Shown in pieces: positions 1 to 11,070 of a stretch of 64,000 bases of DNA. The notes under the pieces are model-generated. The model was given only the letters and a program-made list of their open reading frames with translations. It searched no databases and was not told the DNA's origin. Numbering within the stretch: position 1 is the first letter of the stretch; each line of letters begins with the position of its first letter. A program made the position numbers and the translations under genes. This DNA is from Bryopsis sp. KO-2023 (lineage: Eukaryota > Chlorophyta > Ulvophyceae > Bryopsidales > Bryopsidaceae), in assembly GCA_030272585.1 (NCBI GenBank), contig BSYQ01000002.1, positions 3,906,001 through 3,970,000 of the forward strand. Direction: 5' to 3'.

Positions 1-204
1 AACGCCATGCCTTTGCAAATACAACGAAAACCCGTGGCACCCACTTAAGATGTGTCGTAATGTTTCGTTGTTGCAAGAGCATACCTACACCCTAGGTTTT
101 CTCGTGGCCTTGGATCGTGCGCTTTCACATAACTTGTGGTGACACTCTCATCCTGAAGGGCGAAAACGTACCCTTCAGCTTGGTCCGTCAACCCTGGCGA
201 TTTT

Positions 205-1045
205 TTCCCTTCACGATTTCCGTGATATTTGAGACGACGTTTGCAACGCCTATATTAGTGGTGCGAAGCATGGATACTGTCACCTCCTAGAAAACAACAA
301 GCCTCCAATAATGAAAAAATTTTATGCGCAAAAAAAAAGAATGGTGTCTCAGATTTAGCAAACCATCGAAAGTAACATTCTATCTTGATTGTTTTATTTT
401 TCTTCCAATATGGATAAATCTGTCCACTCACATCTTTTGTTCCCTTCCCCATTGCTGCATCGGGCAAAAAGGAGGAGGCAAAAATTCTCGTTATGACTTT
501 CCTCGTTTTTGCCAGCCCCTACGATACACCCCTACAATACACCGAAAGATTTGTGATTCTGCCAGAGAAGGATCAAATTATAATTTCAACACTAATACAA
601 TTTCTCGCTGAGCTTTTTCTTACATCTTCTTCCATGAGTTTCCTTACTTTTTCTAAATTCTTTTTTTTGGTTGTCGGCTTTACTTCAATGCAAGCAAGAG
701 CGTTTTTCATGTCATTAGCAAAAGCATATATCGTCCTTGGGAAATCGAGCTTTTGTATCCCGGGCCATTTCGCTCCGTGTAGGCGAAAGGAATGATGTTG
801 AACTCTGAGCCTAGGTCAACCATCTTCCAATTGTTTGTTTTAAAGGGCACGAAAGCGCATAAAAATCTTCTTGTTTCCCGTGCCGGTCTGTTCCATCTTC
901 GCCATATGGACGTCCGCTAGTGATTCTTACGTTTAAATATCTACGAACCCATTCTGTCAGGCTAGGGGTGATCAAGGCCCTACCAGATTTTGCAAGACAA
1001 TCTGAAGAGGTTGTATCGCTCTTACCGCGCCATACTTCCTGGTCT
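205..1045 (-). repeat. Arm A of a diverged inverted repeat (partner 48405-49655)
   Basis: This stretch matches 48405-49655 in reverse complement with scattered substitutions and small indels. Shared landmarks are the motif near 250-310 around CAAGCCTCCAATAAT, the tract at 820-900 and the end near CGCGCCATACTTCC. The partner arm carries a 419-bp solo LTR that is absent here, so this arm keeps the empty site (near 367-382). Read on the minus strand, both arms contain a short segment with DLGSEFNIIP, which resembles the active-site strand of a retropepsin-type protease, but no arm has an intact frame. It is probably a dead retroelement fragment. The edges are approximate. Confidence 0.7.
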
Positions 1046-1263
1046 CCGGGTTTCGGGTCTCAGAGCAACTCTCGCCCCAAACGGTCATACTTGCGTATTT
1101 TCGTATTCTACCTCACTGGGACTCAACAAATATCCCACCTCAACAACGTCAATGGTAAGCCAACCTTAGATTTAGTATCAATTGGGTTGTGGGTTTCTTT
1201 CGAGAACATTCGGAACGATTCTATTGTGGATCAAACTTTATGAAGTGGATTGAACTTTATCAT

Positions 1264-1581
1264 CTATCCCTCGATCTCGATTTCAGCAGCCTTCCTTAAT
1301 AAGGCCTTTATGTTTGGTCTTCTTGCAAGAGGCACTGTGACAATATTGTCGCTCTTCAACTTTCTATGGTACTCGAGATCCTTGTTCTTGACGTAGCTGT
1401 TTGAAGCTTTCCCTTTCTTGCGGTCAATCTTTGTCGTCGCAATAGATAGGAATCTCTCGTGAAGAAAACAAATAATTCGATCTTTATCTTCATCTTCTTG
1501 CGCCTCTTTTAGCGTCACCCACTCCTGCGAAAATTTAAATACGATGATGAGACTCGTGACCAGAAGCAAACTGATTCTCAA
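1264..1581 (-). CDS. Hypothetical ORF, 105 aa, not recognised
   Basis: An open frame encodes a lysine/glutamate-rich polypeptide with a hydrophobic N-terminus (MRISLLLVTSLIIVFKF) followed by a charged segment. I recognise no domain. It starts with ATG and lies just beyond the inverted-repeat arm, so it may be part of the same decayed mobile element. The hydrophobic start could be read as a signal peptide, but nothing else supports secretion. It could equally be a chance ORF. Confidence 0.2.
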   Translation of the reverse strand: MRISLLLVTSLIIVFKFSQEWVTLKEAQEDEDKDRIICFLHERFLSIATTKIDRKKGKASNSYVKNKDLEYHRKLKSDNIVTVPLARRPNIKALLRKAAEIEIEG

Positions 1582-2301
1582 AATCTAAGGAAACCTAAGT
1601 GGCAAGTAATCGTACCCAAAAATTAATGATAGAAGGTAGAACCAGGGAAAGTCTTTACCAAAAAGATATTAACTACATCGTGATCTTAGAATTGATTTCC
1701 TCACTATGCTTCTTTCAATCCCAATTATTGGAGTCATCTAAAAACGTATTTGTCCCAATGAAAAAAACCACCATGATATTCCGCAGCCAGGAAAACCACT
1801 CTAATTGTGGGGAAAATATCGGTTTCACGATATACTCGAGAACTTTTTTGGCAATTCACTAATGAAGAAAGAATCAGACCACCATCGATTCCGTCGCAAC
1901 CCCAAACAGCAACACGTTGGCGATCCTGCCCCACCCTTGGAGCTTTTTAACGACCTCACGATCACTTTCCGGCGGATCTCCAAGCATGATGCTGGCGGCG
2001 GCCGCCCTCCTCGGGCTAATAGTTCTAGTAGGACAGTCCAACTCATGTGGAAGGATGAAGTCTTGGAGCAAATCGAGAGCCGCTTAAACCACATTCAATT
2101 CACCCGTATCATCCAAGTTTCATCCGCTATCAACCATACTTTCCAACCTCCCCGAATTTTGTTCGACGAGTGCAATCGCGGGTCCTCGCAATTTAGTTTC
2201 TTGTGCAAAGAAGTAATCATGGTTTCTCTTTCGATCTTGTGAAAGGCTAAGGGTATCCATGAGGAGCCCTGATGGATTGGATTCTACATAGTTTGCCTAA
2301 T

Positions 2302-2872
2302 TTAGATAAGGCTCATAATCGCGTGCTTAAAAACCTCAAAATATTTGGGTTTTACGACGAAGGTATTGAAAGCTGTACTTATTATTCCACTCACCATGGT
2401 TGCTAGATGCAAACCCTCCAATGCCGAAAAGCCTCGGTGGCAAGATATCCATATGTCGTCCTCCGTCCCTAGCCTTTTTCGCAGCTTGAAAATTTTATTA
2501 TCGTCGATTGCGTCTTGGTGGGAAGCTCTAGGTATTGGGTTTGAGGAGCGACTTTCTTCTGCTAGTGCTTTTTGCACTTCTATAATTTGATGTGTTCTTT
2601 TTTTATTATTGGGTACCATGCCGTTCCTTTTCATTTTTCGTGCTTACCCTCGAGCTTTGTTGACATACTTCTCCGTCTGCCTCCCGAGTAAACTCCTTGA
2701 TCTTCTGCCGGAACCATTTTTCCCAACCACCTTTTCTATGTAGCTCAAAAAGTTGGGCATCTTTCGCTCCCAACGCTTCTCCACTTTGAATCAAGTTAAA
2801 CACGGATGCATCTCTTGGTCGGGTCCAACCTCTCGAGGTAGTCTGGTGCATCGAGGTGGACGTTAATTGCAA
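2302..2872 (-). pseudogene. Two overlapping minus-strand ORFs, possibly one broken gene
   Basis: Two minus-strand frames (2606-2872, 88 aa; 2302-2634, 110 aa) overlap by about 29 bases in different phases. Their composition is protein-like: basic and acidic, with a segment GWEKWFRQKIKEF in the first and LRKRLGTEDDIWISCHRG in the second. One frameshift in an older coding sequence would explain the pair. I do not recognise the family. A transposon-derived accessory protein is possible given the surroundings. An alternative is two chance ORFs. Confidence 0.22.
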
Positions 2873-3941
2873 GCAACTACTCCATGGTTGGTGGGGGGCA
2901 CCACCTCCTATAGTTTAATTTTGACTACTACCCGCCTTCCTAAGAAACGAATTCGTTTGATTTTCAAATCATATGGCTTGCACGAATTTTGATGAAGGAT
3001 TGTATTAGAAAGTCAAGGGTAGTTAGGCTTTGCGAAAGACGTAGTGTCGATGCTTGCAAATTGTTCTTTGAAGTAAAGAGTCCGGACATGTACATATGTA
3101 CTTGCGTTGACGAATATGCACTTCTTGCAAGAAAGAGAACAAACTTGGCGTGGGTTCACTTTCTTCAACCTTTCAACAAAGTAAAACACTTTATTCAGGC
3201 TCATTAATTAAATTCGCCATCCTGTTGACGTTTGGTCGATTCGAAAATGCTTGGAAATATGTCATTTGCTAATTTCACGTTCTTGTAAACAATTGATTGT
3301 TTGGTTCTCTTGGTTTAGTCGACACGTTATAATACACCTCTAGACACCTTTTTAACATCCTTCTTTGCTCTCTTTGTGGCCACTCTACTTCGTGAGGGCA
3401 TTTTTTTTTGCATACCCATCACTTTTCTGGACTGCGACTGGACTTATCTTTCCCCTTGAAAATCTTTACCTGAGATTAGAAAAAGAAAGACGCCGGGGAC
3501 TACTGATGTCATATTTAAGTTATATTTTCTTGGTGAACAAGCCAATCTTAACTTCCATCCAATCCTTCGTTCAATTGTAAAAGAAGAGCCATTGTAGTTA
3601 TACGGATCGACCCACTCGGCTCTATGTAAAAAACAGTTCGACTTCATTCTATCCGTATCCACGGTCAGATCTTATGGAAAAGGTGGGCCGGGTAAGATAT
3701 ATTGTGTGGTACAGCAACAACCTTCGCAACCGGCTGGTCACTTTTGCCATCACTATGTGTGGTAAACTCTGCTTAAATAAAAGTGCTTATTGGGATCTAA
3801 CGTAAGCATTAAAATAAGAAAATCAAACTTGTGGGAAACTTCTCCCTTTGTAGCTTGTCCCTCAAAGCGTGGATGCGTGTTCCTGCTTGTTTTGTTGAAT
3901 TTCAAGTTCACTCTGATTCCTTGAGGTGCCACACTTAACTC

Positions 3942-4391
3942 TTGCTCTCTTCGATAAGGCCGTGCATTCAACTAGATCTTTCGATTCGGCTACAACCTCT
4001 TGCCACCTCTTGCACATGGCTTGCGCATACTCTAGGAAATCTCAATCTAACTAAATACATCTGTTATATTTTTCATGCATTATTATTGTTCTATAATTAT
4101 CGACACACTCAACAAATTCATTCTTTTAGACTTCAAGATTTTTTGATGCACTTTCCACAAGGATATTCGGGGCAAAACCGTGGTGCTAGGAGCTCATCAC
4201 CAACCCCAAAGATATTTGATGTAGCCTTTAAAACTTTTTGCACAACAAAATGGATCCCGAAAGCGAATCGCCTAAAACAAACGTGTGAATACACTTTCTC
4301 AGAAGGCTATTCACTATTAGAATGCGCGAAACCCGCGATGAGAGATTCTAACGGAACCAACTTGAAATGTTACTTTTGGAAGAATAAATGA
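3942..4391 (+). CDS. Hypothetical ORF, 149 aa, not recognised
   Basis: An ATG-initiated open frame ends at a TGA near 4389. The composition is mixed, with several cysteines in the C-terminal half and no repeat or membrane segment that I can call. There is no neighbour that suggests a function. The length is only moderately above what this AT-rich sequence gives by chance, so it may be non-coding. Confidence 0.2.
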   Translation: MLSSIRPCIQLDLSIRLQPLATSCTWLAHTLGNLNLTKYICYIFHALLLFYNYRHTQQIHSFRLQDFLMHFPQGYSGQNRGARSSSPTPKIFDVAFKTFCTTKWIPKANRLKQTCEYTFSEGYSLLECAKPAMRDSNGTNLKCYFWKNK

Positions 4392-5209
4392 AATAGAAAA
4401 TCTAACACTATTTAAAGTTCGCAAGCCACCGGGATGATGATTTGGTTATTTTAAATAAGGAGAAGAAATATAAAGAAAAGTTTTAAAATGTGAGTCACCT
4501 TGCTCCCGAAGTACTATTCAACTTGACCAGACACCTTAACAGAAAGAAAGAGAGTAAAAAAGATAACGCTGAGATAATGATGGGGCTGGTGGTGACGAAG
4601 GCAAAAAACGAACGGAACAAAAGATGCGCGATGAACACGATAAGCGCATGGACCATGTACTGAAGGCACCTCTAGCGGAAGGACATCCTAGGCTCGGGCT
4701 CGGTGGAGTCAGACATGGCAGCGTTCGGGGCATCACACGTCTCCAAACAAATTGATGTTTTGATGCCGCAGATTTGAAACAAGAAAAGGAGAATGCCGCG
4801 ATAATTTGTAGAATTATGGAACCGCAAAAGTGCCATGTCGGCTTTTCATTGTTACCAATTTTAGTTTTTTATTTTTGTGCTTGTGCACTACTAAAGAACT
4901 TACTCTTTTGAGGAGGTTGTCAGACGATCAACAACGAATTGGGCGTTGATATTTTGAACGATTGCATTAAACCATTTGCACATGATTAGGTCAACCCTTT
5001 TTCTTGGACGTTCTATTGTTCGGAGGGCTGTTTTTCATCCCCACTCGTTGAATCCAATCCAGCCTCGGTAGGGGTCAGGCCAGCTTGCAAGCGGGTGTCT
5101 GACCTTGATTGCACTTGGATGTCGACCTTGACGGCACCCCCCTCCACTCTTTCTCTCAACTGGACGATAGAGCTCTGAGTTTGCTACACATACTGCTGGA
5201 GATATTGCG

Positions 5210-5536
5210 TCAACGTTGCCGCCTCCGATAAGAAGATGGACTCTCCTCCCCTGTGAGTATCGGTGCTGGTGACGGTCCGGGTGCATCTACTTCCTCCAAG
5301 TCCATTTTAGCAACAGTAAGCACCTTTTTTATCCCAATAAGCTCTTTTTTCGCAACCTGTAAATCCACCTCCATCATATCAAGTGCATATTTAGCATCCT
5401 TCAAGTCCACGCCCATCAACTCCGCCAGTGTAGCATTAGTAGGAAGCGCAGACACGATGCCTCGCAAGGGAACCGACGACTGTTGACAGAACAGGCGAGT
5501 TGTTTGTTGCGGCGTGAGTGTGGGAAGGACGCCCAC
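5210..5536 (-). CDS. Hypothetical ORF, 108 aa with a helical central segment
   Basis: The central part (about residues 35-85) is rich in Leu, Val, Asp and Lys at near-heptad spacing and would suit an amphipathic helix or coiled coil. A Pro/Ser-rich tail follows. The composition looks more like coding sequence than most ORFs in this region, but there is no domain I can name. It may be the remnant of a retroelement Gag-like or accessory protein. There is no neighbouring gene to help. Confidence 0.3.
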   Translation of the reverse strand: MGVLPTLTPQQTTRLFCQQSSVPLRGIVSALPTNATLAELMGVDLKDAKYALDMMEVDLQVAKKELIGIKKVLTVAKMDLEEVDAPGPSPAPILTGEESPSSYRRRQR

Positions 5537-7755
5537 CTTTTGCTAGAAGCATAAGGCGAAGACTTGTCAATACATGCTTCCTCTTGAGTTCGAAACCACA
5601 AGAAGGTGGCACTATATTTGCCTTTTTTAGAAGCAAATCAGATATGAACTATCGCACTTCCTTTTCTATCCCAAATATTTAGGACTCGTATTTTGGGTTC
5701 GTTTTGGTGGAGACATGGCATTTTTACTTGCATATTTCCAACACTTTGTTGTTGTTTGAATTATTATTATTATTTTTCAATCACCAAAAATTGTATTACC
5801 TACAATAAGCTTAAATCCCATCACGCATTGCATCCATATCGAGTGTGTTATGCAAGCATAGTCTCTCGCACATAACATGGCTTCCTCACACAAATCCTTA
5901 TCATACTCGTGTCCAAGTCTGTTGTGTGGGTAGGTGAGCCACAAGACCAAACCAAGCCCATGTGTCATGCTTTTTGTTCTGCGAGTAAAATCTACCCCTC
6001 ATATTCTGTTTCCGACACTTCTATGAGTTTTCTATTCCTGGGTCTGCGCTGGGATTCGTTCATTGGAACAACCAATTGTTTTCGGAATCTTCAAACCAAC
6101 GCGTCAGCCAGCTCCATGGCGTCGCCATGTGTCGTCGTTGTTTGGTGGCAAGGGTTTAGGTAGCTTAGCGAAAAGGAGTCTTTTTTTTTTCCGACGCACT
6201 CATTGATTCATTCAACTCCAATAAATATCGTTCCAAAATTTGCTGCAACCTCTTCTCAATTACTATTCATGCCCACATGACGCCTCTCACAACTTTATTT
6301 TTGTTTTACAATTCCACGGGCTTGATGAACTTCTTCACCCACCGTATTCATGAACTCCACGAGGGACAAGGACGGCAACAGTGGTTGGTATCGGCATTTT
6401 TTTTAGCAAAACAGCGTAGTTCGAGCAAATAACAACGTTCAGCAAGATAACAACAACGATGCGCAATTGAAGGAAGCGGTAATGTGTTTTATCACATCTG
6501 TCACACCATCAAAATTTCAAAGACATCTGATGCTCCAGTGATGAGATACAGAGGATTCAAATTGTGTTGAGGTTATGATATTAGAACGGCAATTAACGCT
6601 ATTACAACTATTAGTTGTGACAACGTATATACCCTCTGTTTACGTCGCTTCTTATATTTTACATGGCTCACAGACGAGAACGAGGCATCACGCGAAGAAA
6701 GGCTCTTGTCACCATCTAAGGACCCATTTTACTTAAAGGGTGTTCAAAAATCAGAAGAAAATGCACCCGTCAGCTATGAGTTTTTTCGAGTGGCGGCGCT
6801 TTGGTTTTACCACCCAGCTGAAAAGCTCAAGGACGGCCATGACGATTTGGATGACGAGGTAAGCGGGGTTGGAGCTTTGAAATCACGACCAAGGATATCT
6901 ATTCGTGTATTTTTTTGATTTCGGCAACAAAAAGTTGGACTATTCTCTGTCACGGAAGTTTTTGTTGGTTTTTGGATGTGGTATTAGGGAACAGAAGGGA
7001 TCAAAGACGAATATTGTGATGTAATTTTCTCAAGGATTGTTCTCTTCCCCAGGCGATAGCACGATCTAGACAACTCAGGCCGCCATTCCTGAATCGACGA
7101 CCAGTATCAACAGATAAGTCGCAAACGCTGAAGCCAGGGGGGTTGCTGGGAAATCATGACAGAGAGAGAAGGAGATAGATGGATGAACTCCGTGCAGATG
7201 GAGCATACCCCTTCCTCCTGGATTGGTACACTTGTATTTGTACTTGGTATTTGAGTTAAGGTTATGGGGGGTTTACAAGTTGAGTTAGTTTCAGTATAAT
7301 ATTTGAAATTCTCTTGTTTGAACTTATTCATTGGTGGTTTTCAAAGCTGTTGTTTGCGGGGGCTTGTGTCGGCGATTTTTCACCTGTCACACTTCGGGGG
7401 TTTTTTGGGTGTCGAACCTAGAGATTGCTGGTCGGTGGGTGGTAGTAGAATGAATTAGAAACTGTCAAGGAAGGTTCTCTTATTATTTTGATGTGTTTGG
7501 ACACCATGGCCCGGAACCGGTCGGTAAAAAGGTTGATGGGTTGTGTATTGAGTGAACAAAAGAGATCAGAAGACGAAAATTGTGATGTGATTTATGTTAT
7601 ATGAGTTAATGTTCGCATGTTAAGTGTTCCTGCCCCCTCAGCCATAATTCAATTCAGAGACTCTTTCCTTCTGGGTTGCCTTATCTGCGACAAGTGACGT
7701 GTGAATTTCTATATGTCTTTTTTTTCCTCCCAAGAGAACAAGAGGGGCTTGCGCA
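5537..7755. other. No supported gene
   Basis: Only short frames are seen in all six readings. The sequence is AT-rich with mononucleotide runs, for example the T-run near 6181. I see no LTR, terminal inverted repeat or RNA gene here. Confidence 0.5.
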
Positions 7756-8259
7756 ATGCCCCCCCCCCCCACCGTTTACTTTGAAGTGCACAGGTCCGAC
7801 ACTTTTCCTGCCACAATGTTTTATTCAAAAATCGCGACCCTGGCAGGTGCAGCACATTTTCGGCCAGCTGGCATGCCCCTCCACCAAAACGCCGAAAACA
7901 TTATGACGGCAATCATCCGCCTTTGCGACCTCCAGCCAACACCAGAGGGAATTCCGACATTTGGGGGTCGATTGACAACAAAAAAGAAAAAGAGACCCCA
8001 CCGTCACTCTTCTACTGACATCAAATCCAGAAAAATTACGAAAACAAAGGGGTGGGCCACCCCTTTTTTCAGCTTCCACGAGGATCATTGGCGCACGACC
8101 ACACCCCGTAAAACTCTGTGTGACGCACGATCGAGTGGCAGAGATATGCACGAAACTTGCTTGGACGTTCTAACTGGAAGCTCTTTTCCTATCTTTCGCG
8201 GCTGCTCTATGGCCTTGTTACAAGTACGTTTCCGGCAGCGCGAGGACGAGTCAGGGTCA

Positions 8260-8304
8260 GGGAGGGGGAGGGAGGGGGGGGGACGGGGGGGGGGGGGGGG
8301 GGGG
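8260..8304 (+). repeat. G-rich homopolymer tract with G-quadruplex potential
   Basis: The plus strand is almost pure G with a few A and C interruptions and ends in a run of about 20 G. Four or more G-runs in such spacing are compatible with an intramolecular quadruplex. It lies inside an unlikely ORF (7756-8460) whose glycine run is simply this tract translated. Assembly of such runs is often inexact. Confidence 0.6.
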
Positions 8305-8560
8305 CTGCTGGTTATCTGTTTGCTGGTGCTGGTAAAGGGGGTCTGGACGTTTTCACAGCTCCATTTTCGCTCGAAAATACCTATACACAGAGAGGTTGTG
8401 TGGAAAAGTTTATGCAGTTCTGTGATACCGTACCACACAGATACTGGAGCAAATATATAAATAATAATAAATAAATAATATAAAAAAATATAAAAAAATC
8501 TCGACTCGAGTTAATATATATACTACGTCGCTACTTGCGACAACACTGTAATACCCACAT

Positions 8561-8986
8561 TCAATAACTCACTGTAATGAACTCCAATTTCGCTGCGACC
8601 CTATCGAAAAACACACGCTGCCAACCATGAGTCGAAAAGAAAGATTTCGAACCCTCAACGGGAAGTGCTTGAAACACAAAAATCAACGCCTTATGCTCCA
8701 AGCCACGGTCGTGACTCCGATCATTTGCACACCTCTGGGTCGAAATTCCCTTCACGCGAAAGTTTTGACCACACCCACACTTTCCTGTCGAGTTAAAGTT
8801 CCTTTTCTTTCTCGGAATCTGCGACTGCCATGGATGCCAGTGAACTTTGTATCGACTCTTCGACAAAAATAAACATACCAATGCTTGTGGCTGAAAGCTG
8901 TGTCCGTCAAAAACGTATTCGACTGCCCCTTGAGCAAGCCAGGTTTTCCAGGGGCGTGAAACACGCCCGTTTCTTGTAAAAAACAC
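8561..8986 (-). CDS. Hypothetical ORF, 141 aa, Cys/Lys-rich centre
   Basis: An ATG-started minus-strand frame has a central basic, cysteine-containing stretch (GKCGCGQNF) and aromatic residues on both sides. I recognise no family. The frame is uninterrupted over 141 codons, and no tandem repeat explains the openness. It lies between the G-tract and the solo LTR at 9312. A decayed gene or a chance ORF are both possible. Confidence 0.25.
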   Translation of the reverse strand: MFFTRNGRVSRPWKTWLAQGAVEYVFDGHSFQPQALVCLFLSKSRYKVHWHPWQSQIPRKKRNFNSTGKCGCGQNFRVKGISTQRCANDRSHDRGLEHKALIFVFQALPVEGSKSFFSTHGWQRVFFDRVAAKLEFITVSY

Positions 8987-9311
8987 GCCGGAAATGGCAG
9001 GTGAGACGTTCTTTCACCTGCCGTGAGCTCCAAAACTAATGTGCGAGGAGTCCGAGTCGTTTGGGGGAGGGGGGACGACTCGTTCTAAAAAAAAAGTTTC
9101 CTTGTGGAAACTTCGCTGTATGTTGGTCGTCGTAGTGGGTTTTTTTTGGTGTTGAGTTTTTGGGTACATGATTTTTTTTGGCCTGTGGAATACAGTAAAC
9201 TGGATCAGAACTGAGTCGGTCATGGGGTTTAGTCGGCAAGACTCGGAGAGAAACGATGTGATTTAAGGAAGAAGGTGGTTGGGTGTATGGTCGTTTATTT
9301 TGCTTACTTTG

Positions 9312-9730
9312 TGTGATAGTGAAGCTTGTGGGTGACGCAATAGTGGTCGGCTGTGTTGGTTGGATTCGTGATAACTTGCTGGCTAACGCAAGTATACTTG
9401 TGGGGTTTGTTGCTTTAGACAACTCTCTAGCTAGCGCGGTTGTGAACGCTACTAGAGCACTTGGGTTGGGAAGTGATTGCGTCAGGCAAACACTTAACAC
9501 ACACACACACAAACACACACACAAGCGGGAACACACCAATCCCACGAATCCCGAGTTCTTACAAAGTAAAGAAGATGTCAAAACAACGAGTGGGCCTCTT
9601 AAGTACCCCTAAGTGTAGTACGCTGACGCATGCCCCAAACTCTGGGTCTAATCTGTCTTACTCGGGAACCCACATGCGTCAGCCACCCTCGGCTCTATCC
9701 CAAACTACCTCGTATAGCGCTAAAAGACTA
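9312..9730 (+). mobile_element. Solo LTR, 419 bp, copy 1
   Basis: The sequence runs from TGTGATAGTGAAGC to GCTAAAAGACTA and is nearly identical, in reverse complement and with equal length, to 49058-49476. Flanking hexamers ACTTTG (9306-9311) and ACATTG (9731-9736) agree at five of six positions, as expected for an aged target duplication. Neither copy is followed by a TGG primer-binding site or by coding sequence, so both are solo LTRs left by LTR-LTR recombination. A CA-repeat microsatellite lies at about 9499-9523. Proteins read in this interval are incidental. Confidence 0.7.
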
Positions 9731-9910
9731 ACATTGTGTAAAGCGTTCTTTGGCGGCTGTTTCACCACTCGGTATCGCTGTTGCGAACGAGTGAATTCAA
9801 CAGGCCATAATGAGCGTGGCGGTGCTATACCACGCTGAAGTTGGAACAGACCCGCTATCTTTAACAAGATGCATGCGCGTGTTGTCCTTGCGACCTAAAC
9901 CCAAGTTTCC

Positions 9911-9941
9911 GGCGGGGGTTCAAATCCCTCCCGTCACATTC
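9911..9941 (+). other. tRNA T-arm-like fragment (Pol III B-box)
   Basis: The sequence GGGGGTTCAAATCCCTC forms a five-pair T-stem around a standard T-loop and is followed by CCGTCAC, which could be the 3' side of an acceptor stem. No matching GTGACGG or D-arm is found upstream in the expected 70-100 bases, so this is not a complete tRNA gene. It may be a tRNA fragment or the head of a SINE. Confidence 0.3.
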
Positions 9942-10452
9942 TCGTTACTGATTGACTTTTTTGGATTCAGAAGTTCCCCACTGACTCAATGAGCCTGTTG
10001 AGCAACTTTCAACGGTCACGGCTACTCGTTATGTTGTGGCTTGGTGGCGTTTTTGGTCGGAACTTCTTGGGAGTCGTTCCCTTCCAGTTTTCAAGCTGCC
10101 CTTTTTTCTGTTTCGCAGTGGTGCCCAGGAAACGGACTTCGGAGGGTCACCCTTACACCCCAAGCACAGTATGCTGCTGTTCTGCCTGGGTTTTTCAGCG
10201 CCACGTCGCTGTTGCCGTGGATTGAGGATGCCCAGGAGAAGATCCGCAACCAACTTTACCAGCAGTATGAGGGATGTGGTCCAGCCTGCGGATGAGTGCA
10301 ATTTTTTCCTGTGGAGGAACCAGCCCACAGCTTAAACTATTATATGAATGCCATTGCTTGTGATGTCAGGAATCACCAGCAGTGTGTTCCACAAAGTGTG
10401 TGTGTGTGGGGGGGGGGAAATCGATTCGTTTTATTATCGATAAAAGATCCTC

Positions 10453-10456
10453 ATAA
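10453..10456 (+). repeat. Target-site duplication ATAA, left copy (small LTR element)
   Basis: ATAA lies immediately before the 5' LTR of the small element and recurs at 23928-23931, immediately after its 3' LTR. Four bases is short, but the copies sit exactly at both repeat borders. Confidence 0.5.
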
Positions 10457-10708
10457 TGTTCCACACGGTCTGATTATGGGAGATCGAGGTGGTTCGATTG
10501 ATTAGATTAGTCGTGCCAGAAACTGGAATAGGACTTAAGGGGCTGTCGCTGTATGAACAATATCCGTTTTCAAGGCTTGTAAGATACACAGTCTCGCTGT
10601 GCGAAGTCGGGGGCGTAAGCGCACCCCAGCGTGCCGGCCCCCGCGGATCGCTGTGACCATCGACCTGATCCCAACGCGATCAGCAGACATGGAGGAACTC
10701 ACAGAATA
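10457..10708 (+). repeat. 5' LTR of the small element
   Basis: It begins TGTTCC and ends GAATA, giving imperfect short terminal inversions. Compared with 23676-23927 I see two substitutions (the G/C in ACTTAAGGGG near 10537 and the T/C in AAGATACA near 10585). Strong RNA hairpins are encoded near 10587-10627, including five G (10609-10613), GCG, a TAAG loop, CGC and CCCC. The right edge is set by the start of the primer-binding site at 10709, exactly where the two copies diverge. Confidence 0.72.
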
Positions 10709-10720
10709 TGGTTTCGGAGC
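10709..10720 (+). other. Primer-binding site TGGTTTCGGAGC (small element)
   Basis: The motif begins with TGG, the complement of tRNA CCA, and abuts the LTR. The same 12 bases start at 12450 after the gypsy 5' LTR. The two sites differ at the next base (C here, A there). The matching tRNA would end GCTCCGAAACCA; I have not assigned its amino acid. Confidence 0.65.
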
Positions 10721-10926
10721 CGGAGCCCCGACCTGGGGAGAGTTTGGCGAAGGCGCAGGAACGTTTGGTTAGGGGTATGGGACCCTGACCACGAACGAAA
10801 AACGATTTCTGGAAGTCTTGCCAAGGATACTTTAATTGAAACGTCGTTTGGACCTGGAGCGACGTAGGATAAAAACAATCAGGTGACCTACGCTCAAACG
10901 CCGACGTTCTTCTTTTGTGTGACTGT

Positions 10927-11028
10927 ATGGGCGGGAACACAGAAAAGTCGAAAGAACAGGTGGAGCAAAAAGAAGAAACGGGACAGCCATCGAAGGAAAC
11001 GTGCCAACGGGTTGCGCGAATGATGTGA
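10927..11028 (+). CDS. Short ORF (33 aa) in the small element, MGG start
   Basis: It encodes a very hydrophilic peptide beginning MGGNTEKSKEQVEQ and ending at TGA. Gly at position 2 in a charged context recalls the myristoylation-type N-terminus of some Gag proteins, but the frame is only 33 codons and no capsid or zinc knuckle follows. It may be a vestige of a gag start in a non-autonomous element, or chance. Confidence 0.2.
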   Translation: MGGNTEKSKEQVEQKEETGQPSKETCQRVARMM

Positions 11029-11065
11029 CTCGCGCGCGGGAAACGAGTTTCCTTCCATCTGAGCT

Positions 11066-11070
11066 ACACT
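11066..11070 (+). repeat. Target-site duplication ACACT, left copy (gypsy element)
   Basis: ACACT directly precedes TGTGACGG at 11071 and recurs at 22992-22996 directly after CGTCACA. Five bases is the usual length for Ty3/gypsy integrases. The match fixes the outer ends of the element. Confidence 0.8.

Noticed and set aside
7756-8460. 234-aa plus-strand ORF
   Set aside because: It runs through the G-homopolymer, has no domain and is overlapped by long frames on both strands; it is more likely a chance ORF.
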